From NCBI GenBank assembly GCA_020636045.1, contig JACJYP010000006.1, positions 1 to 64,000 of the forward strand: 64,000 nucleotides of DNA, given 5' to 3'. Of this stretch, positions 1-6,732 are shown one piece after another. Position 1 is the first letter of the stretch; the number at the start of each line of letters is the position of its first letter. The notes under the pieces were generated by a model that saw only the letters and a program-made list of their open reading frames with translations, had not been told where the DNA came from and searched no databases. The translations under genes and the position numbers were made by a program. Source of the stretch: Lewinellaceae bacterium. Lineage in GTDB: Bacteria > Bacteroidota > Bacteroidia > Chitinophagales > Saprospiraceae.

Positions 1-1311
1 CAGTTCCCCGACCTCTTTTTCGAGGTCTTTTACCTGGCTTTCAATCCGCATATGCTTTTGGAGCAGGTCGTAGAGTTCAATGCCTTGTTCCTGGGCTGTC
101 ACTTCCCGGAAATAAATTTTGTTGACAAAGCGGATATACTGTTTGTAGAGGCTGCTTACGTGTGCGTCGAGTGCCCTGTTATTTTTTGGCAAATCGCTAA
201 TGGCGGTCACTTCGTCAGAAAAGCGCAATACGCAACCACGTTGTAATAGAGCCAGTTCGGCCAGCTTGAAGTAATTGGTTTGAATATGGGTGGGTATATA
301 GGCTACGTTATAAGCCTTCAAAGTATCGAGCGAACCGGTCAGGCAAACAAAAGAATATCGGCTTACACCATATAAAGTCCCATAATCACCCCATCGCAGA
401 TTGCTGTGTTCTCTCAACAATTTAAGGGTCATGTCCTCATTCTGACATGTTTTACCTCCGCCATCTACAAAAACGAATTTGTACCACCAGTCTCGTTTAT
501 CAGATGGCGTGGAAAAACTTCGGGTATCGATACTGTTCGCATAATCATCATTCCCATACCAACACACCACGAACATCCGGTCGTCGAGTACAGGCGATAT
601 GGCCAGGGACGATTGTAATGCGGGTGGCAGCAATTGCCGAAGCAAACCAGGTGTTTGTTCGAAATTTGGTGGCCTAATGGCCCATTCGTTGAAATCTTCC
701 GGCCGATAGGTAAAACCGGGAATTTTCAGATCAATCGTTTGAGCCAGTTCGGCCTTTTTGACTCCCTTAAGTCCTTTATGCCAATCATGGTCTTTAAAAA
801 ATTCCTGGGTACCAACTTTTTCGGGATCCGTGGCCAGAAAAGGCGGGTAAAGTCGCCGTCCGAACTGGTTGATCTGTAATATTTCACCCGGTTCCTTGTG
901 ATTGCGATTGTAACAATGGAATGATAAAACACCCACCCCGGAATTGTAAAAACTTAGTCCGATGGAATCGAGTTCAAGTTTAAATGATGCGCCGCTTTCC
1001 AGGTTTATGACATATTTAGCGCCTTTTACTTTAAGATGCTGATAATGAACCTGAAAAGTACCTTTTTCATCGCCATAAAGCACCGGACGTACGAAGTCAT
1101 AGAAATAATTGGCTTCGTTGTATTGAATCAGCGATTGCGGTTGGGTCCATGGTGCCATACGTTCCCATTTGTCTTTGGCCGCGTCCATGACAGGATAAAT
1201 TCGTTTCAGATTCGTTTGGCTCTCTAATGGCAATCCGTCACTGAGTTTTGGTCGCCATTCAAATGGGAAAAGAAATGCATGAAAACTATACAAAGGCGAA
1301 GGGTCGGGCAT
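1..1311 (-). CDS. CorA-like protein, 3' end outside window (partial)
   Basis: The reverse strand is open from an ATG at 1311 to the window edge: 437 codons with no stop, so the C-terminus is missing. The N-terminal ~340 residues are soluble and rich in aromatic residues (GVGVLSFHCYNRNH, WWYKFVFVDGGG, GTLYGVSRYSFVCLTG). The last ~60 visible residues form a long charged helix containing YKQYIRFVNKIYFREV and ending in a coiled-coil-like stretch. That layout, a cytoplasmic domain followed by a long helix leading to (unseen) membrane segments, fits the divergent CorA-like divalent-cation channel family; I recognise the FREVTAQEQGIELYDLL region from it. The diagnostic GMN motif and transmembrane helices would lie beyond position 1, so the call is tentative. 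Only six bases separate it from the stop of the exoribonuclease gene upstream, so the two are almost certainly co-transcribed. Codon use is more AT-rich than in most of the window. Confidence 0.55.
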   Translation of the reverse strand, partial: MPDPSPLYSFHAFLFPFEWRPKLSDGLPLESQTNLKRIYPVMDAAKDKWERMAPWTQPQSLIQYNEANYFYDFVRPVLYGDEKGTFQVHYQHLKVKGAKYVINLESGASFKLELDSIGLSFYNSGVGVLSFHCYNRNHKEPGEILQINQFGRRLYPPFLATDPEKVGTQEFFKDHDWHKGLKGVKKAELAQTIDLKIPGFTYRPEDFNEWAIRPPNFEQTPGLLRQLLPPALQSSLAISPVLDDRMFVVCWYGNDDYANSIDTRSFSTPSDKRDWWYKFVFVDGGGKTCQNEDMTLKLLREHSNLRWGDYGTLYGVSRYSFVCLTGSLDTLKAYNVAYIPTHIQTNYFKLAELALLQRGCVLRFSDEVTAISDLPKNNRALDAHVSSLYKQYIRFVNKIYFREVTAQEQGIELYDLLQKHMRIESQVKDLEKEVGEL

Positions 1312-1317
1312 TTATAG

Positions 1318-1875
1318 CTATCGTTTATTGATGTTTTCAAAAATATCTTTCTCTAAAAGGGCATCGTATAAGGCGTGGTGCTTCGCCAGGTTCAATATTG
1401 GATGAGTCCATCTCACTTCGCCTAATTCTTCTCGTATCGTTTCAGGTCCCGCTCCTTTCAATTTTAGTAAAGTACTGAGATCAAAAGGAATATAGAATAC
1501 CTGCTCCGGTAACATCATCGCTCCTCCAAACAATTCGCAAAACAGTACCCAGTCCCAGGCCAATACGTCAGCCCAAATCTCAACACTGTTTTTTCCACCG
1601 TAACGCGCCAGCCAGCGGCGCAAAGCCAAAGACACTTCTTGCCGGGTACCCCCACAAAGCACAGTGGGTTGTGCATCAGAAAACGCGTCACATGCCAGAT
1701 TTCCCGATAAAAGCGGTAATACATTTAACCGTATCCATTCATCTGCCTGTGTTTTATTATAATCTGTTAGTTCGGCATAAAAAACGTTGCCATTTTCGGC
1801 AGCCAATCCCACTGAGATCAGTGTGGTATGTTGATGTAACCCTGTAAATTCTGTGTCTAAAAAGATTTTGGTCAT
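1318..1875 (-). CDS. DEDD-family 3'-5' exoribonuclease (RNase AS-like)
   Basis: This encodes 185 residues from the ATG at 1875; an upstream in-frame ATG at 1917 would add 14 residues with no family resemblance. The protein opens with IFLDTEFTGL, the Exo I D-x-E motif at its very N-terminus. It has WADVLAWDW, with the Exo II aspartate, in the middle. It ends with HHALYDALLEKDIF, the Exo III His/Asp pair of the DEDDh type. The family trims RNA 3' ends using two metal ions. The length fits single-domain Rv2179c/RNase AS-like proteins. It is first in a two-gene unit with the CorA-like gene. No promoter consensus was recognised upstream. DEDD-family nucleases next to CorA-like genes are known ancillary genes of type III CRISPR systems, but no cas gene lies in the visible sequence. 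Confidence 0.75.
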   Translation of the reverse strand: MTKIFLDTEFTGLHQHTTLISVGLAAENGNVFYAELTDYNKTQADEWIRLNVLPLLSGNLACDAFSDAQPTVLCGGTRQEVSLALRRWLARYGGKNSVEIWADVLAWDWVLFCELFGGAMMLPEQVFYIPFDLSTLLKLKGAGPETIREELGEVRWTHPILNLAKHHALYDALLEKDIFENINKR

Positions 1876-2083
1876 TCTTATTGTCAATGGGGCAGAGAGT
1901 GGCTTTAATTTCGCCAAACAACATCATAAAACATAATTGATATATAGAATCGATGCAGCTGATATAGACATTCAGGAGAATTGGTTCCGAGATCAGTATG
2001 CAAACGAATACTTGTAAAGATTGAAGCAATTGAATATCAAGATCGATCTGGCGCTTTCCCAAGTGACTTACGTGGCTCAACGT

Positions 2084-2332
2084 TTAGGCCATTTTAACAA
2101 ACGAACAGGATGCACTAGTTATTTTATCAATGTTTTGTGGTGAATCCAGGGGTGAATCGAAGCCTAAATTTATGGTATCAAACAAAAATGTGTGCGTTTG
2201 CAAGTCTTTCACTAGACCCATACACGCTTTGGCAGGAACCCGAGGGTCCTTGAGTGCAATGATGGGTGATTGGGCCTGAACAACTACCTCAATTTCCTGA
2301 TAACCAGACTTTACCTTGACTATTACTCCAAG
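2084..2332 (-). pseudogene. Degenerate coding remnant, about 82 codons, no start codon
   Basis: An open stretch on the reverse strand runs from just after a TAA (2333-2335) to a TAA at 2084-2086. Its translation looks protein-like (VKSGYQEIEVVVQAQSP, then ALKDPRVPAKACMGLVKD), but there is no ATG at its beginning; the only internal ATG leaves about 45 residues. It lies upstream of the exoribonuclease on the same strand. It may be the 3' remains of a gene that once preceded that pair, or noise. No family recognised. Confidence 0.25.
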
Positions 2333-2468
2333 TTACCGGGCTTTGCCAAACAGTCATTCGCCATCGCAAAAAACGTCCCAACCCCAATCAGCCTAACTGA
2401 CAATTGCAGGCCTGCCCTTCTTCTTCCTTCCTAAACGCGACACCCCAACCGATCCGCCAGGGCAAGTT

Positions 2469-2507
2469 CAATCCGTTCCGGGACACGCCCGGAACGGATT
2501 GTTTTTA
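2469..2507 (+). terminator. Strong rho-independent terminator, plus-strand polarity
   Basis: A perfect 14-bp inverted repeat (2469-2482 pairing with 2488-2501, arms beginning CAATCCGTTC) encloses a 5-base loop and is followed by TTTTTATT on the plus strand. No intact plus-strand gene lies upstream, so it is either left over from a lost gene or shields the peptide operon at 2705 from upstream transcription. Confidence 0.75.
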
Positions 2508-2583
2508 TTCGGGAATTGCCAAATGGGAACGCCGCTGCCCATCGAACCCAGCAAATGCCCCACTCCCCCATAAAAAATATCCA

Positions 2584-2602
2584 ACTGCCAGATAATGGCA
2601 GT
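2584..2602 (+). other. Short hairpin upstream of the precursor-peptide gene
   Basis: A perfect 7-bp stem (ACTGCCA/TGGCAGT) with a 5-base loop sits about 100 bases before the precursor ATG, in the likely promoter or 5'-leader region. It could be an operator or a leader structure. No clear TAnnTTTG promoter element was found between 2510 and 2704. Confidence 0.3.
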
Positions 2603-2704
2603 CCCGCACTGGAACTTTGCTTGAGTTTTTAGTTGCTGCGCACAATTAGAACACAAAGTGCATTCTGTAAGCACTTTAAAAACACGACGCTGAACATCCG
2701 CTCC

Positions 2705-2908
2705 ATGGCGATAGACAGGAGAGGAAAACCATTCAATTTTTCTGAAATGCAAAAAATTGCTGAGGCTAAAAAGCCCTCTTTCGCTGCGCTGAAGGAAAAA
2801 GCTGGTAAAGCTTTCCTGAATGCCGATGCCGTTAAAGGCGGTGTACTTGCTGATTGTCACCTGCCGCCGCTCCCTCCGATCGAACCGATCCGCACGGACA
2901 ATATCTAA
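2705..2908 (+). CDS. Predicted RiPP precursor peptide with double-glycine leader
   Basis: This encodes 67 residues from the ATG at 2705; a TTG at 2633 would add 24 unrelated residues. Residues 1-46 form a charged, helix-prone leader (SEMQKIAEAKKPSFAALKEK) ending in FLNADAVKGG. The Gly-Gly with Val at -4 is the classical cut site of C39-peptidase exporters, and such an exporter is encoded in the same operon. The remaining 21 residues, from VLADCHLPPLPPIEP to a ...TDNI end, would be the core. It has one Cys, one His, two Asp and six Pro, and no Ser/Thr-Cys pattern typical of lanthipeptides. The gene heads seven same-strand genes for modification and export. The double-glycine site, size and context make a precursor role likely. 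I do not recognise the core as a known peptide family, and the actual modification is unknown. Confidence 0.7.
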   Translation: MAIDRRGKPFNFSEMQKIAEAKKPSFAALKEKAGKAFLNADAVKGGVLADCHLPPLPPIEPIRTDNI

Positions 2909-3032
2909 TTGGAGCGGGGTAGGTGCTGTGTTTGCATAAAACACAAGCATTGACACTCATTCAATTGCCCACAGGTATTAGTACTTGTGGCGGGGGTAAC
3001 GGTGTGCAAATGAGCGGTGTGGAACAGGATGC

Positions 3033-3055
3033 GCCCCCATTTCATAAGGGGGGGC
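3033..3055 (+). promoter_or_regulatory. GC hairpin between precursor and enzyme genes (possible attenuator)
   Basis: GCCCCC (3033-3038) pairs with GGGGGC (3050-3055) across an 11-base loop in the 210-base gap between the precursor stop and the E1-like gene. Only a weak T-rich stretch follows. In peptide operons such hairpins often cause partial termination or RNA stabilisation, so that precursor is made in excess of the enzymes. Here that role is inferred from position only. Confidence 0.4.
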
Positions 3056-3118
3056 TTCAGTTTTCATACGCCAGCATCGTTATCCCCTTTTCTAATAAAT
3101 GCAAATGCCGTTTCTGAT

Positions 3119-4168
3119 ATGGAAAAGCTCTTCGTTAAAAAATTTATCCCTGTCTATCAGGAAGGCAAATATGTGTGCATCGGTTATGCGAACGATAAAG
3201 CGCGGTACCTCGAAATGGAATATTCCGATCAGCTGATGGGGCAGTTGCAACGAGCGGTGCGGGAAGGAATAAGTGCTGATGAACTGGACATTCCACTGTT
3301 TTCAGAATTGAACAATCTCGATTTTCTCGAACCGCTGGAAAAATTTGCGGAGATCGCGGAGATCAACAGGGACAGGATCTACTTTCAGTATTTAGGCAAT
3401 GAGAATTTTAATGAAAGTGTTTTTGCTACCCGTATTCTGATATTCGGCGCCGGCGCCGGTGGCTCCACCATTACGTATATGCTTGCCCAAATGGGCTTCC
3501 ACAACCTCGTGCTGGTCGATTTCGATACGGTTTCAAAGACGGACATCCACAAATCAGTGGTCTTGAAAGCAGCAGATATCGGCATGCCCAAAGTGGAAGC
3601 AGTAGCAAGGCATATCCGACATAATTTCGGGATAGACATCCAGTACCAGGAGCACAAATTCATTGCCTACGACGACCTGGAAGAAATTATCGGCAGGTAC
3701 GAGCCGGATTTTATTATCAAGGCCTGCGACCCCGAACTGATTTTCCGGTCGAACCTGAGCCGGATCTGTTTCGGGAATCGCATTCCATACATCAATATGG
3801 CGTATGCCTTTGAAAAGTTGCGGCTGGGGCCGCTTTACATTCCCGGCTTTACCTGTTGCGACGAGAGTTTCAACAAATTACAAAAAAAGACTTACGGCGA
3901 ACATTATGACTTCAGGAACGACAAAAAACTGTTTGTCGGCTCCCTGGTGCACCCCGCCGTTTCTTTTAATGTCAGCCTGTTGGGCGCCTTTATCCTGAAG
4001 GAGATAGTAATGTATCTGACGGGTCAGTATGAGTATTGCTTTACCATCGGCCGCCTGGTCGTTTTTAACCCGCTTTCACTCGAATACCAGTACTGGAATG
4101 CCGACTGTGACGACGATTGCCCCGTATGCAAACCACTGTTAATCGATCATGCATATGAAAATAATTGA
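3119..4168 (+). CDS. E1/ThiF-like adenylyltransferase-fold protein of the peptide cluster
   Basis: This is 349 residues from the ATG at 3119; a longer in-frame version from 3017 adds 34 residues unlike the family. Residues 1-75 look like a small winged-helix domain of the leader-recognition (RRE) type found at the start of TOMM E1-like proteins. Residues 105-235 are the E1 Rossmann core, with FGAGAGG (109-115) for ATP, VDFDTVSKTDIHKS after strand 2, and IIKACDPE. HPAVSFNVSLLGAFILKEIV (278 on) is a conserved E1 helix. Cys246/247 and the DCDDDCPVC tail (Cys330, 334, 337) should bind zinc. The usual SNLxRQ arginine is replaced by Lys in DIHKS. Relatives either adenylate a peptide carboxylate (MccB) or only present the leader to a YcaO partner (SagC, ocin-ThiF). 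No YcaO is present in this operon. It overlaps the next gene by 20 bases. Confidence 0.8.
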   Translation: MEKLFVKKFIPVYQEGKYVCIGYANDKARYLEMEYSDQLMGQLQRAVREGISADELDIPLFSELNNLDFLEPLEKFAEIAEINRDRIYFQYLGNENFNESVFATRILIFGAGAGGSTITYMLAQMGFHNLVLVDFDTVSKTDIHKSVVLKAADIGMPKVEAVARHIRHNFGIDIQYQEHKFIAYDDLEEIIGRYEPDFIIKACDPELIFRSNLSRICFGNRIPYINMAYAFEKLRLGPLYIPGFTCCDESFNKLQKKTYGEHYDFRNDKKLFVGSLVHPAVSFNVSLLGAFILKEIVMYLTGQYEYCFTIGRLVVFNPLSLEYQYWNADCDDDCPVCKPLLIDHAYENN

Positions 4169-5267
4169 CTTTGATCTGGATCTGCCATTCTTTCAACAAA
4201 ACCGGCATTTGTTGAGGGGCATGTTGCGCTCATTATTTGAGACCGGTTATCCGGAAATGGCAAACCAACAGGCGCTGCTTCAGGAGTCTGTATTTGACGA
4301 GCCGCTGTTGTATTACCATTTGCTGGGATCACAGGCTTATTACCCGATTGAGCAAATCACGGCAGGATATAAAAATGTAAATTCGGACGCGTTTGAATCA
4401 GGAAAGTTGCCACATGCAAAGGATATACACGGACGCGCCTATTTTCCCGGGATTGGTTACCGGGATGCCGCTGAAAATGGTCTTTCGGACAAGAACGGCG
4501 GAAGAGAATGGCTCGACGGGACCGGAATTGAGTTGTATAAATTCATCCCTAATATTATTCTGGATCACGACCCTTCTGTCAGTTACTGCCCGTCAAGCCT
4601 GATCGAAGACTACCGAAACGCGCTGACGCAGGCAATTGAAAAGATGCGGCTCATTACCCCTGAATTCTTCGAACTGATATGCGCGTGTACAAAAAATATT
4701 TGCCTGTTCAGGAGTGACAGCCTCAATTCCTTCGCCGGCATCACGCAGCACGGCACCTGTTTTATCAATGTAGTCGAGGCCGATTCAAGTGAAGTGTTTT
4801 TTATAGACGACCTGTCGCACCAGTGCGGCCATATTATTTTCAATATTCTGACGGCCAAGACGGAGGACTTTCTGAATTTTGATAAAGACACGTACATCCG
4901 GGATCTGGGCGGTTTCGACGTCGACGACCGGAAGATATACAGCATATTTCACGGGTTGTTTACCTATTCCTGTATTCTGGGCGCATTGGATGCCTATCTC
5001 GAAAACACGGATGCTGAAGAACAGTCCCTGCTCAGGCTGGAAGCCCTGGCAAGACTTGGCTTTTATATTACCAAGATGTTTGTGGACCTGGAAAATCTGT
5101 ACGGGAAAAACCTGTTCACGCCTTTAGGCGAAACATACTACGCTGCTTTTATAAAGAATTACCAGCGCATGTACGACAAGTACCACACGGTCATTAAAAC
5201 CTTCCCGTACGCAAATCAACCCTACGTTTTCAGCTTCGAACAATTCTTAAAGGACTACGCGCAATGA
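4149..5267 (+). CDS. HExxH-like putative peptide beta-hydroxylase with variant HQxxH motif
   Basis: This encodes 372 residues (ATG 4149; a second ATG at 4155 is equally possible), and its start lies inside the end of the E1-like gene. Residues 194-232 (NSFAGITQHGTCFINV, then DLSHQCGHIIFN) and 264-280 (YSIFHGLFTYSCILGAL) match the arrangement of the HEXXH-motif / alpha-ketoglutarate-HExxH peptide hydroxylase family: a metal site H-x-x-x-H followed by a conserved R...FHG(L/V)(F/Y) block. The motif here is HQCGH (224-228), with Gln where the family has Glu. Family members act on ribosomal peptides, and recent work describes beta-hydroxylation of side chains. The precursor core offers Asp residues as candidate sites. 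The assignment rests on motif pattern alone. If the Glu is essential, this copy may be inactive or do different chemistry. Confidence 0.55.
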   Translation: MHMKIIDFDLDLPFFQQNRHLLRGMLRSLFETGYPEMANQQALLQESVFDEPLLYYHLLGSQAYYPIEQITAGYKNVNSDAFESGKLPHAKDIHGRAYFPGIGYRDAAENGLSDKNGGREWLDGTGIELYKFIPNIILDHDPSVSYCPSSLIEDYRNALTQAIEKMRLITPEFFELICACTKNICLFRSDSLNSFAGITQHGTCFINVVEADSSEVFFIDDLSHQCGHIIFNILTAKTEDFLNFDKDTYIRDLGGFDVDDRKIYSIFHGLFTYSCILGALDAYLENTDAEEQSLLRLEALARLGFYITKMFVDLENLYGKNLFTPLGETYYAAFIKNYQRMYDKYHTVIKTFPYANQPYVFSFEQFLKDYAQ

Positions 5268-6721
5268 TCAAATCAATGATGCTTGGCAGCCTGTTGTTGC
5301 TGGTAAGCCAGGCCCCTGCACAATTGACTGCGGTAAAAAACACCTATTTCGAAGCCGAAATGGTATTCAGAGAGGCTGAAATGAATCTACAGCCGGGTTT
5401 ATACGGATACTACAAAATAGAGGCTTCCGGGAACGAATACGTTGAAGGGCATCTCGAATCGCCCGGGCAATCGGACACGGCACTTTTAAATATAACAATT
5501 GAAAAAAAGGCGGTCGAAACATATGCTGTCAACCTGAACATGGATTACAGGGGGAAAAAATACCTGTCCGGCATTGTGTTTTCGGGTGATTCCTGCGCGT
5601 ACATGGACTATGGCGATACCGTTGCGGTAAAACAAAGCGTAAAGGCGCACGCCTTGATTTATTTTTATTCGCCGTATAACCTTGTAAAGACGATTCAAAA
5701 AAATATACGGACGCTGCACCTGGTCGATGCGAAGGACGAAAATTTCAAAATCCTGGGATTTAATGACGAGTATGGAAACAAGTTCTATACCCGTTACGAC
5801 CGGACAAAAAAAGAATTTACCGCACTATGGATGCCGGCTTACGATCCGGTTTTGGGAGACTATTTTGAAACGCTTGCATACGAAGATTATCGTTGCGATA
5901 ACGGCTTTTGTTTTCCCGTCAGGATCACGCATCAAAAAGCAACGGGTATATACAGGACCATTGCCGTAACAAACATTCAATTTGATCGGAACGATAAAGA
6001 AAAACCCGCCCGGAAAGAAATGGTAGAGATCGAGATGGATACCATTTCGAACCATTTATTTTTAATAAAACTGTTGAATTTCAACAACAAGATGATGGTC
6101 TCAAAACACCGGAATTATTTATCGGTGTACGACGCTCCGATAAATATTGCGGTATGCCGTCAGGTCATCTCTTTCCTGCATGAGAAGTTTCCGGATCATC
6201 CCGTAAAGTATTGCTACCTGAGCCACCATCATCCGGACCACGCCGGCGGCGCGGGCGCCTTTATGGAAACAGGCTGTCGCATCGTAACCACGCCCGGCAA
6301 CATCGCATACTTCAATCGTATATTTCAGGCCACGCACACGATGGAAGGCCGCCCGGTAAACACCACGAAAGCGGCCGGGCCATTGTTCGACGAAGTTGCA
6401 GTGAACAAAAACAGGCGCTTTGATGGCGACGATTACCCCGTAGTGGCCTGCGAAACAGGCGCATCGACGGGGCATACCAAAGAATACCTGCTTTTTTATT
6501 TCCCGGAAGACAAAGTGTTGTTTGCCGCCGATCTGGTGCTGTTTTATAAAAACGGTATCTATAACCAGGGCGAACGGGCTTTATCGGTATACAAATTCAT
6601 TGAAGGTGAAAAACTGCCTGTAGAACGCATTTTTACGGGCTGGCCGCTGCACCACTTTAATGACTATGGAACGGTGGAGGATATAAAAGCATGTCTGAAA
6701 GCAAAATATCCGGGATTGTGA
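5264..6721 (+). CDS. Exported metallo-beta-lactamase-fold hydrolase in the peptide operon
   Basis: This encodes 485 residues, overlapping the previous gene by four bases (ATGA). A signal peptide (MIKSMMLGSLLLLVSQAPAQ) predicts export. The first ~270 residues are beta-rich and unassigned. The C-terminal ~210 are an MBL domain: SHHHPDHAGG (near 320) is the HxHxDH metal motif, GASTGHTKEYLL (near 400) supplies the next His, FAADLVLF the bridging Asp, and GWPLHHF the final His. MBL hydrolases cleave varied esters, amides and thioesters, so the substrate cannot be told from sequence. Its place between the modifying enzymes and the exporter suggests a periplasmic step on the exported peptide, or self-protection; this is inference. 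It is unlike cytoplasmic RiPP MBL proteins in carrying both a signal peptide and a large N-terminal domain. Confidence 0.75.
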   Translation: MIKSMMLGSLLLLVSQAPAQLTAVKNTYFEAEMVFREAEMNLQPGLYGYYKIEASGNEYVEGHLESPGQSDTALLNITIEKKAVETYAVNLNMDYRGKKYLSGIVFSGDSCAYMDYGDTVAVKQSVKAHALIYFYSPYNLVKTIQKNIRTLHLVDAKDENFKILGFNDEYGNKFYTRYDRTKKEFTALWMPAYDPVLGDYFETLAYEDYRCDNGFCFPVRITHQKATGIYRTIAVTNIQFDRNDKEKPARKEMVEIEMDTISNHLFLIKLLNFNNKMMVSKHRNYLSVYDAPINIAVCRQVISFLHEKFPDHPVKYCYLSHHHPDHAGGAGAFMETGCRIVTTPGNIAYFNRIFQATHTMEGRPVNTTKAAGPLFDEVAVNKNRRFDGDDYPVVACETGASTGHTKEYLLFYFPEDKVLFAADLVLFYKNGIYNQGERALSVYKFIEGEKLPVERIFTGWPLHHFNDYGTVEDIKACLKAKYPGL

Positions 6722-6732
6722 TCTGATTTCTT

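Noticed and set aside
2468..2956. 162-codon minus-strand frame over the precursor peptide
   Set aside because: Low-complexity composition, covers a strong terminator, and opposes a peptide with a clear GG leader.
2923..3117. 64-codon GTG-start frame as a second precursor (GISTCGGGNG)
   Set aside because: No leader similarity to the first peptide, spans the GC hairpin, and lacks an ATG; kept only as a remote possibility.
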